Below, piece after piece: positions 49,238 to 61,200 of a stretch of DNA of 64,000 nucleotides. The translations under genes were made by a program, and so were the position numbers. The DNA lies in assembly GCF_000524195.1 (NCBI RefSeq), contig NW_020170408.1, forward strand, positions 611,010 through 675,009. The letters run 5' to 3'. The DNA comes from Echinococcus granulosus (taxonomy: Eukaryota > Platyhelminthes > Cestoda > Cyclophyllidea > Taeniidae). How positions within the stretch are numbered: the stretch's first letter is position 1; every line of letters begins with the position of its first letter. A model generated the notes under the pieces. It was not told the origin of the DNA, did no database searches, and saw nothing but the letters and a program-made list of their open reading frames with translations.

Positions 49238-52200
49238 ATGCGCGGCGGGTTTTTTCTTTCTTTGGTTTTTTTATCTCTGTGTACGTTTTGGTCTCTTCCA
49301 TTATTGCTTTAGACGTCCTCCTTTCTAATGTTTCATGTGAACCTCACTATCCTCAGGGTTTAATGTAAGTGAGATACTTCTAAAAATATGGTATTTTGTT
49401 AGTCTGGATGATGTTGACGTACCTTTGGGCAGCAATGAATTTGACGTAAGTTTGGGCTTCAATTGCTGTAAATATTTTTGGTACTGCTAAACACAATTTC
49501 TTCAATTTGGTGGATGCATCTTGTGACGTTTTTATCCAAGAGCCAGCTCAATTTTAGTTGGATTTCTATGGTTAAGGTTGTTTTCCGTGCTATGGTATGA
49601 TGACAAGAACTCTGTGTTTATTGGGTTGCAATTATTTTTAGAAGGAAAGCGAAGAAGGCGATTTTAGATGTGAGTTCTTTTGCTTTAGTGTTTTATGGTA
49701 ACTCTTATCCACGTTATACGTCTTTAAAATTCTAATCGTAATCCCTCCTACGTTGTAACAGTGGGCGAGAGGAATTTACTTGAAGTGAAGAAAAAAATCC
49801 CACCAAAATCGACTCAAAAACAACCTGCAAATGCCGCACCGTCTACTCCCAAACCAAAGTTTCCTACGAAATCAACACCTAAGCCCAGAAAACCGGAAGT
49901 GAGGAAGCCGCAGAAATTAAATCCAGTTCATCTGAAACGGTCTCCAGTGCCTGTGGCGCACAAGCAAGTGAAAGTTAATCCACTGGTGGACAAAAATAGT
50001 AGCAGGAAATGGGTGCCTACTTACGAGGATCACGACTGCGATGGGATTCCTGACGACCAAGATGATGATGTTGATAATGACGGACTGCTGGATCGAACGC
50101 AAGACTCTGATTGGGATGGTCTTCTCAACCATATTGACGATGATGATGACAACGATGGTGGGTCTGGACTAATTCATTAAATATTTTATTTACTCGGAAA
50201 GTTTTTCTGTCTCTAAGCCTTTTTTACTGTTATTTGTATGAAGTAGGTATAGTTAATAGAAAAGCTTAAATCTTTTGATGAAATCTTGAGCTTGTATTAA
50301 GCCAATAAAGAGGGAGTAAAATTAAGTCTGTCACAAATGCTCTGCAACTGAATAACTGCCTTTTTGGATTATGTAATTTTTAAGATTTCGAATAAATGAC
50401 ATAAAATTGGGGAGAAACATCAAAACTTTACAAGTGGGGACGTTTAACAAGGGGCTGTTTTGGATTTTGCATATTAAACGCGTTGGAACTCTAGGAGGTC
50501 TGGCTCACTTCAAATCACTCAGCAATCCTGTCATTGTTGACACTGTTTTACGATGGTGGAATATCCGAAATTCACTGATACCTTCATGTACCCATTTGGC
50601 TGGTTTGGCATTATCCAGCTCCAGAAATGCAGTTTTAGTTATTAATCTTCCTGGGAACCAGATGATTTGTAGTCTTTAATCCTTTCCACAACAGGAATTC
50701 CTGACAAGGAAGATGAAGATGCCAACGGCGATGGAATCCCCGACTGCCGTCTCGACACCACGGATCACAAGTTGAAGTTGCGCTACGGAAACAAAAAGAA
50801 GGTCCTAGACACCGACATGGATGGTATTCCAGACGACGTAGATCTGGATGACGACAACAACGGAATCCCCGATATGCTGGAGGACAGAAATGGCGATCAG
50901 ATTCCCGATTTCCTCGAACCCGTCATCGACGAATGTATGTTCTCTTTTACCCTGCATGCAAATCCCCTATAGTTATCTCCTCTCAAGAATCATCCTTGAT
51001 GCTTATTAAACTTAGCGATTTACATTATTTGTCCATTCCATCACGCATCCACTCGCCCATCCACTCATACATTCACACATGCCTGCAATGGTTCACACTT
51101 TTACAGATTTGAAATGTGAACACGGAAAGACGTGCAGTAAGTTATACCCATGTCTGGCTGTCTGTCTTTCTCTCTGTCTCTGCGTCTAAATGTCAAGCTA
51201 GGCATCTTAGAAGCATGACTCGACTAACGATTTCCTTGAGAAGTTGTTGTGGTCTTTTGTAATCGTCGAAAGAGTATGCATGTTCCAGAAGTCCACGCAG
51301 ACACGATCTTTAGCTTTGGCTTTCCACTGCATGGACGTGACTATTGTCTGTGCGCTACTTTGTCCTAACGATTGGTGAACTATTTAAACTAGTGCGACAA
51401 CTTTTCCTCACTAAAGGCTAAAATTCATTGCACGTTCTCTGTGTGAATATTCGCAAATGTCTATTTTTATTTGGTCAAGTTGTGAATTTCTGCATAAGCA
51501 AATCAGAGTTTGGATACCATTATCAGCTATCGATGAATTAAGCTAGCCCTATTAAATTACTTTATCTATTTTAATTAGTCGAGTGCTGTTTTTTGACCTG
51601 TCAACTCCCCGTGTGTGCATAAAAATGAATCGTGCTCCGTTTTTTTGTTCCTTGCAAATTCCCTGTACCCAAAGATGATAAGGTTGTCGTAGTAGCTAGA
51701 GCTCCACCAATCTGAAAACTGGAATCTTCAACGTTAAAACCTCTCTTGACATGCTGGATAAGGTGGGGTGTCGAGCATCAGAATGGTTACTTACACTAAT
51801 AAATCGTATAGGATTTTTCTCGGAGCTATCGTCTCATCAAAAATTTACAATTCCTCAAACCAACTCCGATTATGAAGAATTGAAAAAGGAATATGGGGTA
51901 CCTCTGGGCTTTCAAAAACGCGGTGTTATCACTTCAGCCTGCCTCTAAGCAATAAGTTCGGGTATTCTACCACTTGGAGCATGAACATACGGCTTCACCC
52001 AGTCACCTTTATTTATCTTCCAAAATTCGAAAAAAAGTCCCCCCTCAAAAAGTGCTCCATAATTTTGATTTAAAGTAGTCAATTTTAGCCATCTATTGAA
52101 GCATGCAGAACTCTAAGGTGCTACCTTTCCTCTCTCCTGTGGCATCACGAGGTAGTAAATTTGGCCAATTCCACTTGACCACTTTGTCGGCGTTGTCGTC

Positions 52201-55200
52201 GACGCCACCGTATTGAACGCGCTACATCAGATCACGCAAAACATCAGTTATTTTGTTTTCCCTGTGCACCTCTCCCATTGGTCAGTTGGTGTGGCCCTGG
52301 TCCCTATCGATTTTTTGCTCCCCTGGCTAACGGCCAATTAGCGCAGTGTGTCCCCCTGTGTGTGCGCGTACGTGTGCGTACGGGCTAATTACTGCCGCTG
52401 CATCCGCGTGCCACGTGCACATGGCTTCCAATGCCATCTTAGATGCAAAATAGAAGGTAGCTTCTGGCGGAAACTGCGTATCACCGGCTCCATGCCATCA
52501 TCAAGGAGATGAGAATGGTTAACTTATGGGGGGGGGGGGAGGGCGTAGAGGAGAAAGCTCTTCCTATAGTCCATAAGTAAAACTTGTCGATTTTGGAAAG
52601 GAGTTGATTTGTGTCAATCATCAGAATACTGCTTCTACTTTTATTCCTAGGATTTGGTGTCGCTTTGATTTTACCATTATTTTGAAAAAAAGATAGTAAA
52701 AGACCATCGAAACTGATGCTCTTTTCATCGTCTAGGAAAAGTAGTTCAATTTTTCTTTGTCCATCTTCAAACTTATAAATGTTAATCAATGCTAGTAAAA
52801 AAATTCACTTGACGGAGCGATGTGCATCCTAAACTCAATTTACTTTTTCTGATAATGTTCTCATTTTATCAATTTGACCATTACAACTGCTTTTCGCCCC
52901 GATAACTCGAAACTTAAAGCAGTAGGATTTTTTTTGTTTCACCAAAGACGATTCCCGAATTCCTGCCTCAATTTGGCGCCTATCCTACTTAGAGCATGTA
53001 ATATGTTATTATTCAGGCCACTACATTCAAAGCGAATGACAGGGTCGATTGTGTGTACATTCTTTTAATCGCTTTTACCGTGGGCGCATTGTCCCCTCAA
53101 TATGCAAAACATCCGTAATGTATCCCCTCTCTGTCGCTCTTTTTGATTGGGTGGTTCAAGTTCACCCCTTGGATTGGGTCTGTTCCCACATAGTTTCCGT
53201 TCAAACTTCATCCATGTTTGTTACAAAAATAGGTTTCACCTGTTCAACCCACTTTAACTTTCGGTTCGCTAAAATGTGTGTGCCTTTTTATCGTTTAAAT
53301 AAAAAAAATAGGAAAAGTCGTTTGAATGCATTTGCACATCCCAACATTGCAAAACGCATACTTAATTTGAATGAAGAAGCGACAAATACTGACCTAGGCC
53401 ATGCCAATCTTTTGCAGTCATAGATGCCAAATTCTTTACTTTACAGTAATCGCTTATCACGTTGCTGTCTGGTTCTTTTCTTCTCTTCGTACTCTTCATG
53501 GCAGGGATACTTTTAAATCCTCCTATCTGTGAATAGCTTTTTACGGTTTTCCTTCATCAGTGCTAATTCTCCTGGGTGAAGTTTCGAAGAACTTTTACAT
53601 TTCTCATGGAATGTGGCACGTCTCACCTCGATGTCTATCATCTTTTCGTCATCTTTTTGCTGGTTTTTAATCATGAACGAAAACTTTTGCCACGTATGAA
53701 TGTGTCTTTCGAAGACCCTCGTCTAGAACTGTGAGCTGTGAGGTCCAATACACCTACTCGTGTTCAACCAATCAGCATGCCCCCTCCAATTCTCTTTGTT
53801 AACAAACTTAAAGCGATTGACTAATTTTGGCCTCCTGCCTCCCTACTTCCCTCTATTTTTTTCTTTTTGTGAATTCAACCCAATGCATTGATGATTCGTA
53901 GCCAAAAAATCGCATGGATTCCATGTTCAAGCCTAAAAAGTGGGTAATTTAACGTCAATTTAAGTACCACCTCAAGATGGTTTTTCCTTTATAGTAAGAA
54001 CTTTAGACGATGTGGTGCGATTGAACAAGATGATGGCTGCTGTTGGTTGGAGTGATCGTGACTGCGATGGGATTCCCGATCACCTAGATCCAGACGATGA
54101 CAACGATGGATATTTCGACAAGAAACAGGTGGGCAAAAACGACTAAAATTTTTTTCTCTGAAAATGCCTTTAATTACCCCCGACGTAATGTTAACCAATT
54201 CGAAATTGAGGTCATTTCCTTTCGAACAATGATTGGTAGGTATTTTTTATGACATCTTGGTGCTTCGTGAAGTCTCCCTATGGCTAAATACCGGCATTGC
54301 GGAGCTACCACACGTCAAATGTTTATCTGCAGAAGTTTTGTGGGACAGAAATGAAAATTATGCTCGATTTAATTACTGCGACACAGCTTCTTTTCCTAGG
54401 TAAAATTAGGAATGAAAGTCGTCCACGAAGACGTAATAAGATGCGTATCAGGTTTCTTCATAAGGTGGACTACATCTGGCTAGGAGTCGCTACAAGGGGA
54501 GAGAGCGAGTCTGTTATTTCAGTCGCTTTTAGTTAAGGTGTCTTCAATCCGCGATATAAGTAACTGCCTCAACCTTTATCAGTGGAGCACTACCACGGTA
54601 ACGTGTGGCTATGAAACCTACTCCCCCATCCATATCTGTCACTGTAATGCCTCAAGTCATCAGTATTCGATAAGATTGACTTAGAGTCTGCGTGTGTGGC
54701 GGCAGGAACGTGGCGATCCCAGAGACCGCGTAGTATACACAGCTTTGCTTTCATCATACACATTTTCTTAATAGGTTCCGTCAAGATACTTTTTTTGACG
54801 AACTTGATGGACTCCAAAATCCCGTTTTATTTAAGCTCTCGAGTGGCGTTTAAGTGGGTAACCTTTCCTGTCAAATAGTTGGTAGAAAAGGGAGCGTGTC
54901 AAATGAGCTTGTTGACAGGTCGTTTGTGACCTGGTCTGGGCAATTGCCTCGTGCTTCCCGTGACCCGAACTGCGAGCTTCACTTAGATACGTAGTTAGGC
55001 CAGTGGTTTAGTAATTTGCATTTTAGTTTTGGTGGACTTTCAAGTTATCATTCGGATGTGGAGGGCAAGTAGTGCAATTCAGCGAAGCGTAATACTTTTA
55101 ATTCTTCTTGGTAGTATTTTGCACTACTAAGCAATCAATTTCGGGTTAGAATTGCGACGTGATACAGTTTGCTTACTTTTTTTCCCTGCAAAAGAAGGGA

Positions 55201-58200
55201 ATTACTGTGCGACGTGTAAAATCAAATTGTGGAGCAATCAGTAGGGAAATAGAGTGGCAAGTATGTATATATTTTTTTATTTGTTATTCATAAACTGCCT
55301 AACAACTTATTTACCAGAGTTGGGGAGTACGATTTTCCACCGTATCAGATTTTTCGAGTCCTTCGAGAATCAGGTTTTTTACTGTTGCATAGACGAAAAA
55401 AGGGAAGGTCATTCAAGGAGGCAGCGGAATTCCATTTCATTCGCATAACATTTAATCTGAATGTCAGGTCGGCGTTCACACACACACACACACGCACACA
55501 CACACACAGAATAAACCGATGGTCAAAATTAGCGAGTTGATGGCCCTATACAAACAAACGTATTTCCCTAAATATCTAAATGCTGCTGAGTGATGCAAGG
55601 TTTGAAGGATTTGCCTCCCTTGAATGCATTAAATTTTCCAGGACAGTGACCGTGATGGCATCCTCAATGAATACGACGACGATGATGACAATGATGGAAT
55701 TCCCGATATTGAAGATTTGGATGCAAACGGGGACGGTATTCCAGACTGCGTTATTCAGGTATTTTTTTCTGTCTTGTTGTGGAAAATGCCATTCAGTTCT
55801 TTGGTATATTTTGCCAAAGCCACTTAGTTCTAACCTTTAGATTTATATGCCAGTTTTCTTATGATCTACCACTTTCCTCTTAATTCGAATTTACCCTCTC
55901 AGCGAGGCTCGGGGAGCTCTTCATCTAAGCTACTGCGCAGAACGTTTGAGAGAGGGTGCAGAACTGAACGAGTAGAAATGGTCTAGACAGTACATTGCAT
56001 TTAGGAAGATCTATTTTTGATCAGTCGTAATCCTTAGTCCCTATCACTCACTGATTTCGTTCAGTCATGATTAGCACGCATAATGATGGAAAGTCGGATG
56101 GCAAGGAAGGGGTAGAAGTCGAAGAAGCAGCTGAGTAATGGTTGATGACCGTAGGTTTTGAAGGCTACTACAAAACCGATTCCTTGTGAAGAGAAATCGT
56201 TTAACTAATGAGTGTGCCAACATCTCGTTAATTCTCACCGAACAATTCATCCACCACAGGCTTCTAAGGCGTGTGGCACTTCGTTCCCCCAACCCTGCTT
56301 ATTTTGTGCATGCATATGTTTGGTTCTATGCTGAATGTTAAACAGCAATTGTGGTTGAGATTATTCCGTCTACTAGGTACAGTACGCCTGGAAGGTGCGT
56401 AGAAAGGGCTTCTTTCTCTTCTTTGAAAGGGATGAGGACAAAACTGAGCTGTGAAAAGATAGATACAGTCTCATTCTTCCTCTTCGTACTCCTCTAATAA
56501 TGTTTTTCCTGACCTCAAGCATTATTTATTACCTTTTTTGCCTTAGTGATAGACTGTCATACGATTGCGCTCAAAGGAGAATAGACAGTTGAGAAATAAA
56601 ACTGGGGCCCAATCAAAGATGTGTTGGGTTGGTCCTTTTCTGCATACCCAGAGACTACATTGTTGAGCTTTTCATCCTACTTCTGTCTTGTTAAAAAAGG
56701 TTTGCAGATTTTAATAGTGGCTCTTTAAAAAGCAAAATATTTAACGAGGATTTCTGTACTTACCTATTTCTCGTGGCAAGGAGGGGAAAAGCACGGATTT
56801 ATTTATTTGCTTCTTGGCTACCTCGCTGAAAAAAGCAAATACTTTTTTTTCGGTAATATCAGAAATGATCTGGAAGAGCTCATCGGTTATTTCATGGGGT
56901 GTGCGAAAGTGGAGCGTATTGGCATTCCAGGGATTTTAGTGTACGAGGGGAATGGAGAAAGTTAAACGCAGCGCCGTTGACTGGGATTTAAGTAGTATTT
57001 TGTGGACTTTAGGATTCTGATGGGGATGGAATTCCTGATCACATTGATACCGACGATGACAACGATGGTATCCCAGATCTCAAAGATCCAAATCACAAAT
57101 TCTTCAACTTCTTCCGTGACAGTGACAATGTAAGTCTGTTTAACTTCTACAAGCACTTCATTCATTCTGGATTTGTTTCATTTTTCTGTGCAGTAAAATG
57201 AGCCATTTCTGTAGTGCTTTGCATTTTCCTCGAAATCTTGATAAACTGGGGGAGTGTGGAAGTTGATGCATTGCTGGCATAATGAAAACCTGGGAGGTTA
57301 TTAGGGTGGCCCAGAACTGAAAACGTGGAGTGGAAGTTCAATTTGTCAAGGCCAAAATAACCACAGCGATTCAACAAAATGTCAATTTATTATAATTCTC
57401 AGATAATATCTATCGAGTTCCAGCTTTGTCAGATCGTTAACTATATATTAAATTGGTTCGTTTAAAATTCATCGGGTACTGTAATTTTTTTCTTTCACCA
57501 TCATGTAACTCGACTGTACTTCCCCGAGTTGTAACAAGCCGAGACAGTTTGGGAGAGCATTTACTTTTAAATTACCGAAGGTTTGAGAAACTATAGGCTT
57601 TGTCGCCTAGTAGAGGTACAATTTAGCGGGACTGAGGAGCCCTCAGAGTCGAACTCACAAGTAAACAAAGTGCCAAGTCACTGCAAGTTGTATGTGGAAG
57701 CTCAGTACTGATGTCAGGTTTGTTCATCGGTTGATAGTTGATTAGAAAGCCAAATGGAGTACTTGAAGATCGAAGAATGGTCTCATGGTCGTCTCTGCGT
57801 TTTAGCCGTAGCCCTCTAGGCCACCAGCCATTGAAAGGACGGACTTCTAACTAAATGGGATGGAAAATACTCTACGGTCTTTTAATTGATTTTAGGACGG
57901 AATTCCGGATATTCTCGACCGTGACGATGACAATGATGGAATCCCCGATCATCTTGACAGTGATGGAGTTAGGGGCCTTGGGATTGACTCCGATGGCGAC
58001 GGATTCCCAGATGCTATTGATGATGATATGAACGACGATGGCATTCCTGACCACCTACAGGATCACGACTGCGATGGTATTCCAGATATCATTGATCCTG
58101 ACGATGATAATGATGGGTACTTTGACAATAAACAGGTGAATATGGGTCTTAGTGGTGGAAATGAAGTGACTCTATAGTCGAGGCGAATTAATTAGTACTA

Positions 58201-61200
58201 TTCGTATGCGCCTTTAGGATAGTGATAATGACGGAATCCTCAACGAATGGGATGATGACGATGACAATGATGGCATCCCTGGTGAGTCATTCCGGGCTTT
58301 TGATATTTTTTCTGTGAGTAAATGGAAAGTAAATCAAAAGGAATGTGAGTCGTGAAATTTGGGGATTCATGTGGATGTCTTTTTAGCCCAGAATAAATTT
58401 ATACTACACCAAACCTTCGTTTAACATCGACTTGTTTTATTTCCTCTAGACTCTGAAGACGAGGACTCGAACGGTGATGGCATACCCGACTGTCAACCTA
58501 GAGATTCTGACGGTGATGGAATTCCAGACCATTTGGATGATGATGACGACAATGATGGCATCCCTGACCACCTGGATCCCGACCACATGGCCTTCCTGAT
58601 GTATAAACCCAAAAATCTCGAGGCTATGACGGGTTAGTTTCAATTGATGCCTCTGAGTGTTGTGACCCACAATTACCTCATGTGACCTCACTTCAGCTGT
58701 GTATCCTGGCTGAAGGTTTATTATTTTTTGTGACAAACTCTACCAGTTGAAATGTCGATTTTCGAAGTGAAAAAGCACCTTTTTTTCCAAAATATTATGG
58801 ATAGGTATATCACTGACCTCTAGATGCAGTATCTTTTGATAACAGTGGTTTTTCTTTAACTACGCCGGGTCCTCAGTATCTTTTATTTTTCTCTAGCTCA
58901 ACAAGCACAACACGAAGCAAACACGATGGCAGCTGATTTGGGTGATCCAGGTGACAAGGATTGCGATGGAATTCCGGATGAAGAAGACGATGATATGGAC
59001 AACGATGGCAAGATCGATCGAACGCAGGACTCTGATTGGGATGGTCTCCTTAATCATATCGACGACGATGATGACAATGATGGTACGACTTCTCGACTCA
59101 TATGACATCTACTTGCTTCATCCTTCATCTTTCAGGTATTCCAGACTATTTGGATCCAGATGCAAATGGTGATGGAATTCCTGATTGTAATCGCAATAAG
59201 TCAGTGCGCTACCATGTGGTTCGAAGCTTCGGTGGAGCCATCAAAAAGGTGATCAAGGTGCGTCAACTGACAGAAGAGGAGGATGCATTGACTCGATTGA
59301 AGGAAGCGGTAGATCATCGGCTTCACCGCATTCGTGCACTCATGGACCCAAGTGAATTGCAACCCACTCCGACCCAATTTGTGAAGAGTACGCGTGCACC
59401 AATCATCACTCATCCGATGGGAAAGAAGATGATGACTATGCCAGCAACAGCGAAAGTGAAGAAAGCCGTGCCTCCAAAGAAGATGAAAACTGAAGCAACT
59501 TTTGTACAGAAGAGTCCCATGGGTAAAGGAAAAATACCCACAGGACAGGTAGGGAAGAGGAAACTGGCAGGACTTTATTTGAGGGGATATGATGATAACG
59601 AGAGCCTCTTCCATGAGGGGGATATGGATGTGGAACCACAAGTTGAGGAGGTTGGTTTGAACTGATTATTATTTCTTTAACCCCGGTAAAGTGTCTGCTA
59701 GCTGTTGGCAATTGTTTCAGTATTTTCACTTAAGATCGTCAAAATAATTCTTTTTGTTCCCTAACTTTGCTCAAATCCATTTCTCTTTTCTACCTTCTAC
59801 ATTTACTGGTTAATTTTTCTGCATTCTTTTCATATGTTAGTCAATAATTTTTTGTGGAGATTTTAAGGTGCTCTTTACCCCTCATGGTCTTGCCTCTGGT
59901 TGGACGTCAATCACGCTTGTGTGGCCATCATTTTGCGTTTCCTATTGCTCTCTTAGTATAAACATTATGGGATTGGGGGCACCGGTGAATTTATGTCCCT
60001 CGGGCATATCTTTCAATGTTTGTATTTCCCCCCTCCCCCAATAGTCATTCATCCACCAAATGGCGTAGACACTTGTTCGATGTGTCAGAAATGTCCAATT
60101 ATATGACACGCCCAAACAGACAAAAAACTTCTTACCATGTCCACTGAATGCGCTAAAACGGTGCGTGTCAACCCTGAACCTGGAAAGGGGGAAGGGACGA
60201 GGTTCGTTAATTACTGGAACAGGAAGATGGTTAATTGAGGCTTATAGCCCGAAATTGACGAAAAATCATTGAAAACGAAGTGTAAAGCCTCACCGTCGAG
60301 TCACGGTAAAATTAGTCCTATAGGTTGAACCAATTCATGGCTAATTGTGCTTAACCATTAGGATGAAGAAGCTATCAACGGCGAATTCGAAGATGATTTT
60401 GAAGAGGAAGCGGGAGACGACGAAGCGTATTCCCTGTCAGTTGATAACGATGCCCTCGTGTTTGGCAATGCTGAGGATTCTGAGCAATTCCCTTCTATGC
60501 GTGATTTTGGCGCATTTGCTGGTGAAGGTGACATTGGAGAAGATGGAGAAGGTAGAGGGGGATGAGGAGGGAGTTTGTGCTAGTAGCATGAGTGCATGAA
60601 ATATCAACAGGGCGGATCCGCTTTCAGCATTTGAATGCATCACGGAGTTTAAAGAAAGCATGCTGACTGCTTGTGCATGCATGATCAGTCGGTAGTAGTG
60701 CTCCTTTAAGAGCTTGCTGGAGGATATTCCTGATCGTTGTTGTTTTTGATTCCTTTAACTAGGAGAGTTGGTTCAAGATGATGTTCCACCATTTTTTGGT
60801 CGAAGGCTACTGCAAAGGACTGCTAAAAAGCCTCTTGTAGCTGCTACAAAAAAACCTAAAGTACCTCCGAAGCAGGCAGGCAAGAAGCAGACCTCAAGGG
60901 GTGAAACTATCGGTGATTATTTGAAAGACGATGACGGAGATGGTATTCCAAATTACCTGGACAAGGATCACAAACTTTACAAGGCAGAAGCTGCAAAGAG
61001 ACCAGCTGCGTGCACTAAGAAGGATGGATCATGTAAACAGGCTAATATACCTAAATTTAAGCCTTCTTTGAAGGACTCAGACAAAGATGGCATTCCTGAC
61101 TATCTGGAAGACGAGGATGGAGATGGAATTCCGAACTATCTTGACGAGGATACTCCCTCATTTTCTCAGCGCTACAAATTCTACATGAAGTTAATTAAAA

